Positions 25,656-34,674 of a DNA stretch of 64,000 nucleotides are shown piece after piece. Below the pieces are notes generated by a model. It saw only the letters and a program-made list of their open reading frames with translations. It was not told the DNA's origin and made no database searches. Made by a program: the position numbers and the translations under genes. Every line of letters starts with the position of its first letter. Position 1 is the first letter of the stretch. The DNA comes from SIG565 sp045590755. GTDB lineage: Bacteria; Bacillota; Clostridia; Oscillospirales; Acutalibacteraceae. Location: the NCBI GenBank assembly GCA_045590755.1, contig JAZNRP010000033.1, positions 1-64,000 of the forward strand, written 5' to 3'.

Positions 25656-28268
25656 TTAATGTTTATGCTTAATAAGTCCTACAAGCTTTGAAATTTCTAA
25701 TATAACGAGTGGTACGAAGATAAGCGCTAACGCTATAAGATATAACTGGTAGGGAAGTGTAACCAAACCAAAGATGGTTTTAAGCGGTGTGAACAGAACT
25801 ACTACCATAAGAAGCGTGGAAATGAGCGCCGCACGGTTTAACTGCCCGTTTGAGAAGGGACCTATTTTGAAGAGAGAGCGGTCGCTTCGCATATTGTATG
25901 CCTGAACTATCTGGCAAAGGGCGAGTACCGTAAATGCCATTGTCTGACCTGCCGCTTCTGTACCGCCAAACTGTTCACCTAACTGATAACCGGTAAGGGT
26001 TAATACGGCGAACATAAGGCCTTGAAGAACTACGCGAATACCGAGTCCGTGTGCGAATATACCTTCGTTTTTGGGCTTAGGTGCCTTGTCCATTATATTC
26101 TTTTCTACAGGCTCCATACCAAGTGCTATTGCGGGCAGTGAGTCGGTTACAAGGTTAATCCATAAAAGCTGCATAGGGAGAAGCGGACTTCTTCTGAAAA
26201 GAAGCATTGCTATAAATACAGTGAAAACTTCACCAATGTTGGTACCAAGCAAGAAGCCTACAACCTTGCGGATGTTTGCATAAATTCCGCGGCCTTCTCT
26301 TACTGCTTCAACAATTGTTGCAAAGTTGTCATCAGTAAGTGTCATATCGGCGGCGCCCTTTGCAACATCGGTACCTGTAATACCCATAGCACAGCCTATA
26401 TCGGCGGCCTTAAGTGCGGGAGCATCGTTTACGCCGTCACCCGTCATAGAAACAACCTGACCCTTACGCTGCCATGCTTTTACTATACGGATTTTGTTTT
26501 CAGGCGACACACGGGCATATACGGCAATATTTTCAATTACTGCATCAAACTCGCGGTCGTTCATTTTATCAAGCTCAGCACCTGTAATAGCGCGGTCACC
26601 GTCGGTCAGAATACCAAGCTCTTTTGCTATTGCAGAAGCGGTTATAATATGGTCACCCGTAATCATAATAGGCTTAATACCGGCGCGTCTGCAGGTAGCA
26701 ACTGCCTCCTTAGCTTCGGGACGCGGTGGGTCAATCATACCAACAAGACCTAAGAAGGTAAGGCCGTTTTCTAATTCTTCGCTTGTAATGTTTTCGGGTA
26801 CTGCATCAATCTTTTTACAAGCTACAGCCAGAACACGAAGAGCATTTTCGCTCATCTTATCGGTAAATTCTTTACCCTTTTCTATGTCGCCGCTAATACA
26901 ACGGCTTGCCATAACATCAAAAGCACCCTTAACTATTACATAAAGCTTTCCGTCAATATTATTAATTGTGGTCATAAGCTTTCTGTCGGAATCAAACGGG
27001 ATTTCGGCAAGTCTTGGGTATTTGGTGTTTAAGTTGTTTTTAGCAAGTCCGTTTTTGTGGGCGGCTAAAACAATTGCTGTTTCGGTGGGGTCGCCTATGT
27101 GGTGTTCGGTACCGTCTTCAAAGGTTACCGAGCCATCGCAACAAAGTGTGGCAAAGGTAAGAAGACTCTTAATTTTATCTGAACAGTTATCGGTTATATC
27201 TTCGGTACACTCTTGACCTTCGGCATAGGCAGATACAAGCGTCATTCTGTTTTGGGTTAAGGTACCTGTTTTATCAGAACAGATAATTGAAGCACTACCG
27301 AGTGTTTCAACGGCGGGCAGACGGCGGATGAGTGCATTCTGCTTAACCATACGCTGTACGCCGATTGAGAGAACTATTGTTACAATTACGGGCAGTCCTT
27401 CAGGAATTGCAGAAACCGCAAGGGAAATAGAAGTCATAAATATTTCTAAAGGATGGATTCCGTCTATAATACCAACTACAAAGATGATAGCACAAGCGGC
27501 AAGGGCCATAATACCTAAGTATTTACCGAGCTGCGCCAACTTAATTTGAAGCGGTGTCTGTGTATCTTCTTCATCATCAAGCAGATTGGCGATTTTACCC
27601 ATCTCGGTGTCCATACCCGTAGCGGTTACAACGGCTATAGCGGTACCGTATGTGATACTGCAACCCGAGAATACCATATTTGTGCGGTCACCAAGCGGTG
27701 CGTTTTTGTCCACAGGTGCTTCGGCATCCTTTTCGGACGGTACCGATTCACCTGTTAAGGCAGACTCTTCACTCTTAAGGCTTGAAGAAAAGATAATTCT
27801 TGCATCAGCCGGAACAAAGTCACCCGCTTCAAGCTTAATTATGTCACCGGGCACAAGGTCTGCAGCGTCGATAATTTTTTCTTCACCGTCCCTTATAACT
27901 CTTGCGTGGGGCGCCGACATATTTTTAAGTGCATCAAGCGCTTTTTCGGCCTTATTTTCCTGAAAAACACCTATAACGGCATTCAAAATTACAATTGCCA
28001 AAATAAGTATCGGTTCAAAAAATTCCTTTTCGCCCGAGGTGATTGATGTGATGAAAGAGATAATGGCGGCTAAAATAAGTATTATAATCATTACATCCTT
28101 GAACTGCTCAAGGAACTTTACGAAAATACTTTTTTTAGGTTTTTCTCTTAGCTTGTTTGCACCGAACTTTTTGTAAAGCTCGGTAACATGTGAACCGCTT
28201 AAACCTTTTTCGGTGTCTGTGCCGAAGGCTATAATCAGTTCTTCTTTGTTTAACGAATGTGGTGTCAT
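25656..28268 (-). CDS. P2-type cation ATPase under a Mn2+ riboswitch (probable Mn2+/Ca2+ exporter)
   Basis: An 870-aa P-type ATPase. Domains in order: N-terminal cation-ATPase domain, actuator with LTGESVPSEK, M4 with AIPEGLPV, phosphorylation motif SDKTGT, nucleotide domain, hinge MTGDGVNDAPALK, and a C-terminal six-helix bundle. Sequence alone suggests Ca2+-ATPase type, but the yybP-ykoY riboswitch in its leader argues for Mn2+ efflux. The start at 28268 is set by AAAGGAA 6 nt before. It is monocistronic between its own leader and the terminator shared with putP. Confidence 0.9.
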   Translation of the reverse strand: MTPHSLNKEELIIAFGTDTEKGLSGSHVTELYKKFGANKLREKPKKSIFVKFLEQFKDVMIIILILAAIISFITSITSGEKEFFEPILILAIVILNAVIGVFQENKAEKALDALKNMSAPHARVIRDGEEKIIDAADLVPGDIIKLEAGDFVPADARIIFSSSLKSEESALTGESVPSEKDAEAPVDKNAPLGDRTNMVFSGCSITYGTAIAVVTATGMDTEMGKIANLLDDEEDTQTPLQIKLAQLGKYLGIMALAACAIIFVVGIIDGIHPLEIFMTSISLAVSAIPEGLPVIVTIVLSIGVQRMVKQNALIRRLPAVETLGSASIICSDKTGTLTQNRMTLVSAYAEGQECTEDITDNCSDKIKSLLTFATLCCDGSVTFEDGTEHHIGDPTETAIVLAAHKNGLAKNNLNTKYPRLAEIPFDSDRKLMTTINNIDGKLYVIVKGAFDVMASRCISGDIEKGKEFTDKMSENALRVLAVACKKIDAVPENITSEELENGLTFLGLVGMIDPPRPEAKEAVATCRRAGIKPIMITGDHIITASAIAKELGILTDGDRAITGAELDKMNDREFDAVIENIAVYARVSPENKIRIVKAWQRKGQVVSMTGDGVNDAPALKAADIGCAMGITGTDVAKGAADMTLTDDNFATIVEAVREGRGIYANIRKVVGFLLGTNIGEVFTVFIAMLLFRRSPLLPMQLLWINLVTDSLPAIALGMEPVEKNIMDKAPKPKNEGIFAHGLGIRVVLQGLMFAVLTLTGYQLGEQFGGTEAAGQTMAFTVLALCQIVQAYNMRSDRSLFKIGPFSNGQLNRAALISTLLMVVVLFTPLKTIFGLVTLPYQLYLIALALIFVPLVILEISKLVGLIKHKH

Positions 28269-28284
28269 AGCTAATTCCTTTCTT

Positions 28285-28324
28285 ATATAAAATAATCCCA
28301 AGCATAGTTTTGGCTATGCTTGGG
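28285..28324 (-). terminator. Riboswitch-controlled terminator before the ATPase
   Basis: An 11-bp stem CCCAAGCATAG / CTATGCTTGGG (28297-28307 with 28314-28324) is followed by ATTATTTT on the minus strand. An upstream TTGGCTATGC (about 28355) is complementary to its 5' arm side and can form a competing antiterminator. Confidence 0.85.
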
Positions 28325-28371
28325 GTTTTATGCTAAATTAAGGGGTTCACGCATAGCCAATATAAGTTATA

Positions 28372-28461
28372 CATGAGTCTTGCAAATTAAAGTTAGCCAA
28401 ACCAAAAGGTCGGTGTTGTTGACTATACTCCGCAAAGATATGCGCTTGCTACTCCCTCACA
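28372..28461 (-). promoter_or_regulatory. yybP-ykoY (Mn2+) riboswitch
   Basis: The minus-strand leader has the two conserved loops of this aptamer: GAGGGAGTAGC at the 5' side and GCAAGACTCAT at the 3' side. GTGAG/CTCAT closes helix P1, and a GTCAACA-containing arm lies between. The class is known to sense Mn2+ and to switch on Mn exporters, often P-type ATPases. The promoter is just upstream. Confidence 0.85.
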
Positions 28462-28467
28462 GTGTTT

Positions 28468-28496
28468 AATATATCACATTTGTAAAAGTTTGTCAA
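28468..28496 (-). promoter_or_regulatory. Promoter for the riboswitch-ATPase transcript
   Basis: Minus-strand TTGACA (28491-28496), 17-nt spacer, TATATT (28468-28473). The -35 box overlaps the stop codon region of the upstream CDF gene. Confidence 0.8.
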
Positions 28497-29389
28497 TGGT
28501 GATGATGGTGATGGTGGTGTCCGTTATTAGCCGAAAAATCGGGACTACACTCGGTATCGTGGCAATGCTCGTCACTCGTTTCAATTTCCACCGTTACATG
28601 AGCGATACCGTGTTCCTTAAGCTCTTCCTTTACAGCTTTTTTAATGATATGCGCCACTTTGTCGGTTACGACATGCAGTGTTGCAGCATTAGATACGCCG
28701 TCAAAACTCCAGACATGTAAATGATGCACATCTATAACGCCGTCAATCTCACTTAAATGCTCTTTAATTTCATTAGTGTGAATATTCTCGGGTGTTTTTT
28801 CAAGCAAAACATTAATGGCCGACTTAAAAATTTTCAGCGCATAGAAAAGAGAAATAAGTGCTACGCCGATTGATAAAATAGGGTCAATAACCGTAATATC
28901 GGTAAATTTCATAACAATAGCGCCGATAAGCACAACAATCCACCCTAATACATCTTCAAGCATATGTACGCTTACTGCCTTTTGGTTAAGCGACTCTCCA
29001 CCGTGGGTGAAAAGGGTAGCGGCAAAATTAACAACGGCGCCAAAAACGGCTAAAATTATCATACCGTCATAGTTAATGGGTGTGGGATTTATAAGGCGCA
29101 ACACCGCATTATAAATAACTATAACCGAGCCCGTGAGCAGTACAAGGGTTTGCACAAGGCTACCGAATACCGAAAACCTTATATAACCGAAGGTGTAATG
29201 CGAGTCGGGCCTTTTCTTACTGATTTTCTCAAGCAAAAAGGAAAAGCCGATACTCATACAGTCACCAAGGTCATGTACGGCATCAGATAAAATAGCAACA
29301 CTGCCTGTAACGGCACCGCCGATAAACTCGGCAATACTGAAAAGTAAATTTAGTATAAATGCGGTTAAAATTTTAAGGTCAGATTTCAT
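28493..29389 (-). CDS. Cation diffusion facilitator (CDF) metal exporter with His8 tail
   Basis: A 298-aa membrane protein of the CDF/ZnT family with about six helices. Metal-site residues are visible in SDAVHDLGD (helix 2) and HMLEDVLGW (helix 5), followed by a cytoplasmic domain with HHLHVWSFDG. The C-terminus ends in eight consecutive histidines after HCHDTEC, a natural metal-binding tail. Zn2+ is likely, but Mn2+ or Fe2+ cannot be excluded, especially with a Mn2+ riboswitch gene next door. Its start overlaps the PAP2 gene by 4 nt. Confidence 0.92.
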   Translation of the reverse strand: MKSDLKILTAFILNLLFSIAEFIGGAVTGSVAILSDAVHDLGDCMSIGFSFLLEKISKKRPDSHYTFGYIRFSVFGSLVQTLVLLTGSVIVIYNAVLRLINPTPINYDGMIILAVFGAVVNFAATLFTHGGESLNQKAVSVHMLEDVLGWIVVLIGAIVMKFTDITVIDPILSIGVALISLFYALKIFKSAINVLLEKTPENIHTNEIKEHLSEIDGVIDVHHLHVWSFDGVSNAATLHVVTDKVAHIIKKAVKEELKEHGIAHVTVEIETSDEHCHDTECSPDFSANNGHHHHHHHH

Positions 29390-29934
29390 ATAATGCCCCT
29401 TTTTGTGAGGTTAAATTTATTATCTGCTTTATTTATAATGTATCTTGCTAAAAATGCTATGCCAACACCCAAAAGTACACCGAAAAGCACATCACTCGGG
29501 TAATGGACATACAGATATATTCTCGATATTGCAATAAGTGTGGCCAATATGAGCGCTACAACACCGATTTTTTTATTGTGAAGTGTAATTGCAGTGGCGG
29601 CTTCGAAGGAAGCCAAGGTGTGCCCTGACGGGAACGAATAGTCGGACAAATGCTTTACTAAAATTTCAATATCAGTGTTAAGGTCATACGGTCTTATTCT
29701 GGCGATAAGGTTTTTGAGCAGTAGGTTGCCCGTTATAAAGCCGATAAGCAGGGAAAGACCCATACAAATACCCATTTTCCGCGTTTTTTTAAATATTATA
29801 AATATTACCGATAATATAATCCAAAATATGCCGCCATCGCCGAATTTAGTAATAAACGGCATAAATGTATCTAAAAACGGGGTGGCAAGATTTTCACGGA
29901 CAAAATCAAGTAGATTTAATTCAAATTGGTTCAA
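29386..29934 (-). CDS. PAP2-family membrane phosphatase
   Basis: A 182-aa polytopic membrane protein with the three-part phosphatidic acid phosphatase signature: KNLIARIRP, FPSGH, and SRIYLYVHYPSDV. Such proteins dephosphorylate lipid or polyprenyl pyrophosphates. Its position below a GT2-GtrA fusion gene suggests recycling of an undecaprenyl carrier, but that is inference. It is coupled to its neighbours on both sides. Confidence 0.88.
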   Translation of the reverse strand: MNQFELNLLDFVRENLATPFLDTFMPFITKFGDGGIFWIILSVIFIIFKKTRKMGICMGLSLLIGFITGNLLLKNLIARIRPYDLNTDIEILVKHLSDYSFPSGHTLASFEAATAITLHNKKIGVVALILATLIAISRIYLYVHYPSDVLFGVLLGVGIAFLARYIINKADNKFNLTKRGII

Positions 29935-30999
29935 TTAAGTCTCCTCCGGACTTTTAATATCAATTATTCTGAATGTATTTCCATTTTTTTCAAGGAATAC
30001 ATATTTTTTAAAGTATATCTTATAGGTCATACCGTTACGCCTTAATACCTGAGTAAACTCAACGCGACAGCTGTAAATATTATCGGAGTATTTGAATACT
30101 TCATCATTAACTACACTAATAAAGCCTTCTACGGTGTGTTCAAGTATGTGGTCGGTATAGCTTGAGCGAATATTTTTATAAAAATCAGAGCTTGTATCAA
30201 AGTAAGCGGCAACCTGTGCTAAGGTGGCATCGCCCTGCATATAGCCTGCATACGCCTTTGAGCCTTCGGTGGCTATAGTGCGAACCTTCTTCTTTACAGA
30301 GTCATCAATATACTGATAAACCGAATAAGTATTACCGTCTTTATGAACATCCACTTTTTCTCCCGAATATTCGGCGGTGACAGTGACATTATCACTTAAA
30401 AGATTTTCGATAACCGCATTTTTTTGCTTTATTACTTGCTCGTTTTCAAGGTATTTTTCCACAAACTGCGGTATTTCGATTTCTTGGCACGATGCATCAT
30501 CAATTACCTTGCCGTTAAGGAAAATCTTTGTTCCTTGTGGCATTGTGATATTGATTGTTTTATAATAATCCTTTTCAAGCTCTGAAGAAAGAACAGTATA
30601 TTTAGGCAAAAAGGCGGCAGAAGAAGCATCCTTTTTCAAAAAGATATGTAAAACCTTTTTGCCGTCGGCTTCAATGCTGTATGCCGCATCAGCTCCTTCT
30701 GGGCGCTTTGAAGATACTACGGCAGACAGTGCTTTACCCGTAATATTTTCCGATAAAAAGGAGTCAATATTCTCTTTTGCTTCGTACTGTGAAATTTTAA
30801 GTCCGCAGTTTTCTATCAGGTAATCAAAGTCACCGTTTTTAAGGTGGGTATCAATAATACTGTTAATAAGATTTACAGGCTGCGCCGCTTCGTAGGACTT
30901 AAGCCAACCGCTCAGCCATATCAGTAATACAGATAGCGCCACACAGAAAACGGCAATAAAGGCAAAATATATTTTGTAAAAAAGACTGCGTTTAGCCAT
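29935..30999 (-). CDS. Membrane-anchored hypothetical protein
   Basis: A 354-aa protein of unrecognised family. It has a short basic N-terminus and one strong transmembrane segment (about residues 9-30), then an extracytoplasmic region with no clear catalytic motif. It starts 8 nt inside the end of the glycosyltransferase fusion gene and ends just before the PAP2 start, so it belongs to that envelope operon. The alternating charged and aliphatic pattern suggests repeated alpha/beta NTF2-like modules, but this is uncertain. Confidence 0.75.
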   Translation of the reverse strand: MAKRSLFYKIYFAFIAVFCVALSVLLIWLSGWLKSYEAAQPVNLINSIIDTHLKNGDFDYLIENCGLKISQYEAKENIDSFLSENITGKALSAVVSSKRPEGADAAYSIEADGKKVLHIFLKKDASSAAFLPKYTVLSSELEKDYYKTINITMPQGTKIFLNGKVIDDASCQEIEIPQFVEKYLENEQVIKQKNAVIENLLSDNVTVTAEYSGEKVDVHKDGNTYSVYQYIDDSVKKKVRTIATEGSKAYAGYMQGDATLAQVAAYFDTSSDFYKNIRSSYTDHILEHTVEGFISVVNDEVFKYSDNIYSCRVEFTQVLRRNGMTYKIYFKKYVFLEKNGNTFRIIDIKSPEET

Positions 31000-33148
31000 T
31001 ATCTTGCACCTCCGAAACTATAAAGTAGGTGGGCATTCTTCGAGGTCTCATAAACGCCTTGTAGCGATTAACAAGACCTAAATTCTGGTAGGTATCAAGC
31101 TCTTCTTTGTTTACGGGGTACTTGTTGAAATAATCTTTATAATAAAGCATAGCCGATGAGCCACCGTCAAGCATTGCGGCATTAACTGCGCCGTATCTCG
31201 CCATAACGCCTATAACATCGTTTCTCGTAGCGCCTATACTGTCGGCAGTTCTGCCGTCGGTAACAAGCAGCAGTACAGTTCCGTCAGCGCGTTGACCTAT
31301 TGCGGTGCGTTGTGCCGTTCCGCTATTGTTGTTGCCGTAGTGAAGCTTTACATTGTCACCCGACTGTTCAATAAGCACATTTCCCGTCTGGAAGCAAACC
31401 GCATCTCTGATACCGAGTGCATCGGCTTCGGTTTTGGTCATTGATTCGCGGCAGATAAGCCGATTATTCTTATCAAAGCCTATAAATGTACGCTTTGCGC
31501 CGTCGTTCCATACAGTTTTACCCTGTGAATAGGTAAGTCCCATAGGATGTGCGCCCGTACCCGTACCGCCGACATCGGCAAATTCACCCGCATTTATAGC
31601 GGCAATACAATTGTATTTAGCCACAAGGTCGAGCATACGCATACCCTCTGTTGCGGTACTGAAGTTTTCAGATGATACGCCGACACTGACGCGTGACGGG
31701 TCCTTTACAAGTAAAAGATACGCCTTAAATCTCGGCTCGTTTAAGAATATAAGCTTCATACCGTCTATAGCATCATCCCACTCGTTCGCATTCTCGGTAG
31801 TCAAGTAATCGTCTAAATGCATACTGTCGGTCGATACTTCTTCACTGCTTGCCATAATTTCATTTACTGTATCTTTTGGTAAGAAAAGCTCAGGAATCCA
31901 TTTAGTAGCACTTGCTTGCTTTGCGGAAATTACCAGCATATTGCGAAGCGATTTACTCGGTCCGTAGCAGATAACAAGGCAGGCCGATATAACAGTTACT
32001 AGCGCCATAACTATAGCGGTACCTGTTACAAGTAATGATCGTAAAACAATTTTTTTAGCGCCTATTTTTTCTTTTTTCGGCGCGACTTTAGTCGCCCCGT
32101 TTTCCTTAAAAACCCAGCAACGCTGAAAGCGGTAGCTTGTAAGGAAGAGCAGTGTATCAATCACAATTTTGACAACAGTACTTATAAAGGGTGTGGTGTG
32201 TAACAGTGAGCAAATAACGGTCACGAGAACACCCGATACAGTCATTTGACACGCGGCTAATATAATATATCTGAAAAGAGTTTCCTTTACCGTCTTTTCG
32301 GACTCAAAAACGGCTTTTCTGTTTAATGTGAAATTAAGTATTGACGAGCAGATTCTCGCCATTAGCGTGGCTACGGCTTCTGCCCATGTGCCGAGAGCAG
32401 CCGTTAGTATTTTACAAAAAACATAGAAAAGCGAAATATCTGTTATAAAGGACAGAAAGGAGCTTATAAAGTACATAAAGATAAAGCGGTATATTCTAAG
32501 CGAATCCTTTATAGGATGGAAATGAGAGGTTTTATTTTCTTCAATGTAAACCGTTTCAATTTCCACTTCCTTTAATTCTGCGCCAAGCTGTCCGCATTTA
32601 AGAAGCATATTGGTTTCATATTCAAATCTGTCGCCCTTGACCTTCAAAAGCTCGGGCAGTAAGGCGGCAGGGAAGCCACGAAGACCTGTCTGCGTATCGG
32701 AAACCTTAATTCCGCACAGTAATTTGAAAACAAGGGATGTGGTTTTATTTCCAAAACGGCTGCGTGCGGGAACATTCTCGCCACTAAAGCTTCTGCATCC
32801 AAGAACTATTGTTTTATCATCGGTAATAGCGTCCTTTACCGCCAAAACATCTTTTGGTAAATGCTGACCGTCACCGTCCACCGTAATTACTGCAAAGTCT
32901 TCGGAGCAGTTGTTGAGTATATATCGGAAGGCAGTTTTAAGCGCCGCCCCTTTGCCGCGGTTACATCTGTGGCGAAGTACGGTTATGCCTTCCTTCTCTT
33001 TCGGGAAAAATCGGCGGTTATCGGGATTACTTCCGTCATCCACCAAAATAAAATCGGTAAAGCCGACAGATGTCAGTCCTTCAACCGTTTTTTGTAATTT
33101 TTCGTCGGGGTCGAGTGAGGGTATCACTATAAAAATGCGTTTTTCCAT
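30992..33148 (-). CDS. GT2 - GtrA - phosphodiester glycosidase fusion protein
   Basis: A multi-domain membrane protein of 718 aa. Residues 1-215 are a family 2 glycosyltransferase of the polyprenyl-phosphate type (IPSLDPDEKL, VDDGS, VDGDGQH). Residues 220-350 form a four-helix GtrA-like domain. A further membrane helix (about 368-395) is followed by an outside domain (about 465-710) with RTAIGQRADG and MLDGGSSAM, the signature of the phosphodiester glycosidase (NAGPA-like) family. GT2 plus GtrA is common; the glycosidase in the same chain is unusual. ATG 33148 is preferred over two upstream ATGs because of SD spacing. Confidence 0.85.
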   Translation of the reverse strand: MEKRIFIVIPSLDPDEKLQKTVEGLTSVGFTDFILVDDGSNPDNRRFFPKEKEGITVLRHRCNRGKGAALKTAFRYILNNCSEDFAVITVDGDGQHLPKDVLAVKDAITDDKTIVLGCRSFSGENVPARSRFGNKTTSLVFKLLCGIKVSDTQTGLRGFPAALLPELLKVKGDRFEYETNMLLKCGQLGAELKEVEIETVYIEENKTSHFHPIKDSLRIYRFIFMYFISSFLSFITDISLFYVFCKILTAALGTWAEAVATLMARICSSILNFTLNRKAVFESEKTVKETLFRYIILAACQMTVSGVLVTVICSLLHTTPFISTVVKIVIDTLLFLTSYRFQRCWVFKENGATKVAPKKEKIGAKKIVLRSLLVTGTAIVMALVTVISACLVICYGPSKSLRNMLVISAKQASATKWIPELFLPKDTVNEIMASSEEVSTDSMHLDDYLTTENANEWDDAIDGMKLIFLNEPRFKAYLLLVKDPSRVSVGVSSENFSTATEGMRMLDLVAKYNCIAAINAGEFADVGGTGTGAHPMGLTYSQGKTVWNDGAKRTFIGFDKNNRLICRESMTKTEADALGIRDAVCFQTGNVLIEQSGDNVKLHYGNNNSGTAQRTAIGQRADGTVLLLVTDGRTADSIGATRNDVIGVMARYGAVNAAMLDGGSSAMLYYKDYFNKYPVNKEELDTYQNLGLVNRYKAFMRPRRMPTYFIVSEVQDNG

Positions 33149-33190
33149 TAACATCATCCCTATATAAAAAATGCATAATACAACAATTAT

Positions 33191-33219
33191 ATTTTAACAC
33201 CGCATATTATATATTTCAA
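33191..33219 (-). promoter_or_regulatory. Promoter of the envelope operon
   Basis: Minus-strand TTGAAA (33214-33219), 17-nt spacer, TAAAAT (33191-33196), about 43 bp before the fusion gene start. Confidence 0.55.
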
Positions 33220-33238
33220 GTAATATATAGTATATCGG

Positions 33239-33267
33239 TTGCGAAATTTGTCGCAAAATGGTATAAT
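33239..33267 (+). promoter_or_regulatory. MATE promoter with overlapping palindrome
   Basis: TTGCGA (33239-33244), 17-nt spacer, TATAAT (33262-33267). A palindrome TTGCGA-AATTTG-TCGCAA (33239-33256) covers the -35 box, a natural place for a repressor. Confidence 0.65.
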
Positions 33268-33301
33268 TATCTTGCAAGAATTTTAAGAAGAAGGCAGAAT
33301 A

Positions 33302-34645
33302 ATGACAAAGGCAGAGCTGCATTATAAAAAAATGACCGAAACACCGCTTACAAAACTCATCGTGTCACTTGGTATACCTACCACAATTTCAATGCTGGTT
33401 ACCAATATTTACAATATGGCCGACACCTATTTTGTAGGCTCTTTAGGGGAGAGTCCGCAAGCCGCTACGGGCATTCTTTTTTCCTTGCAGGCCGTAATAC
33501 AAGCGTTGGCGTTTATGTTAGGACAGGGCTCGGGCACAATGGTTTCAAGGGCTCTTGCCGATAAGGACAAGCGTGACGCCGATAAATATGTTTCAACCGC
33601 ATTTTTTACGGGTATTACAATTGGTTTTATTTTTATGGTTTTCGGTCTTATATTTTTAACGCCGTTACTTAAAATGCTCGGCAGTACAGCTACTATTTTG
33701 CCGTATGCCAAGCAGTACGGGTGCTGCGTGCTTATTGGTTGCCCGATTGTTATAGGCTCGTTTGTGCTTAATAATAATTTAAGATATGAAGGCAAGGCGT
33801 TCTTCTCAATGCTCGGCTTAGTGTCGGGCGGAATAATAAACATTTTCGGTGACTGGTTGCTTGTATCGGTATTTAATTTCGGTATTTTGGGTGCGGGTAT
33901 TGCAACGGTTCTGTCCCAAACGATAAGCTTTATAATATTACTAACATTTTTCTGCAAAAAAGCGCAAAGCAGTATAAAAATATCGGCAGTAGCAAGAGAA
34001 ATTAAAACCTATTTTACAATCTGCAAAATAGGTTTCCCGGCGCTCATAAGACAGGGTCTGTCTTCCTTCTCGGGCGGATTGCTTAATAATCTTACCCGTC
34101 CGTTCGGGGATGCCGCAATTGCCGCTATGAGTGTTGTAAACCGTGTAGGCTCGTTTATAATGTGCGTAGGACTTGGCATCGGTCAGGGCTATCAGCCTGT
34201 TGCGTCATTTAACTATCAGGCAAAGAAATATAAGCGCGTAAAGCAGGGACTGCTTGTTACTATGGCGATAGGCGCGGTGCTTATATGCGCAATCTCATTC
34301 CCCGTAATGTTTTTTGCAAAGGACATTATCTATCTTTTCCAAAAAAGCGCGGCAGTGGCAGAGGTTGGTGTTGCGGCACTCAGATACACCTGCTTTGGTA
34401 CTATATTTTTAGCGCTTTCAGTACCAATAAATATGTTTTATCAAAGTGCAAGGAAGCCTGTTATGTCATCAATTCTCTCGCTTATGCGCTCAGGCGTTAT
34501 GTTTATACCTACACTTATAATAACAACAAGCCTGTGGGGCATTACGGGAATACAGATTTCTCAACCACTGGCCGACATACTTACAGGTCTTGTAAGTATT
34601 CCGTTTATTATAAACTTCCTAACAAAAAGTGAAAAAAAATTTTAA
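33302..34645 (+). CDS. MATE-family efflux transporter
   Basis: A 447-aa protein with about 12 membrane helices. The N-terminal pattern LIVSLGIPTTISMLVTNIYNMADTYFVG is typical of MatE proteins, with VVNRVGSFIMCVGLGIGQGYQPVASFNYQAK in the second half. MATE proteins export cationic drugs or metabolites by Na+ or H+ antiport. It is a single gene with its own promoter, probably controlled by a regulator that binds the palindrome at the -35. Confidence 0.92.
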   Translation: MTKAELHYKKMTETPLTKLIVSLGIPTTISMLVTNIYNMADTYFVGSLGESPQAATGILFSLQAVIQALAFMLGQGSGTMVSRALADKDKRDADKYVSTAFFTGITIGFIFMVFGLIFLTPLLKMLGSTATILPYAKQYGCCVLIGCPIVIGSFVLNNNLRYEGKAFFSMLGLVSGGIINIFGDWLLVSVFNFGILGAGIATVLSQTISFIILLTFFCKKAQSSIKISAVAREIKTYFTICKIGFPALIRQGLSSFSGGLLNNLTRPFGDAAIAAMSVVNRVGSFIMCVGLGIGQGYQPVASFNYQAKKYKRVKQGLLVTMAIGAVLICAISFPVMFFAKDIIYLFQKSAAVAEVGVAALRYTCFGTIFLALSVPINMFYQSARKPVMSSILSLMRSGVMFIPTLIITTSLWGITGIQISQPLADILTGLVSIPFIINFLTKSEKKF

Positions 34646-34674
34646 AAGCAGGGTGTTTCACTTAACCTATTCCA

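Noticed and set aside
28493..28520. Poly-His end of the CDF protein as cloning-vector contamination
   Set aside because: The codons are continuous with a normal CDF C-terminus rich in His and Cys, and the next gene's promoter overlaps the stop. It is native sequence.
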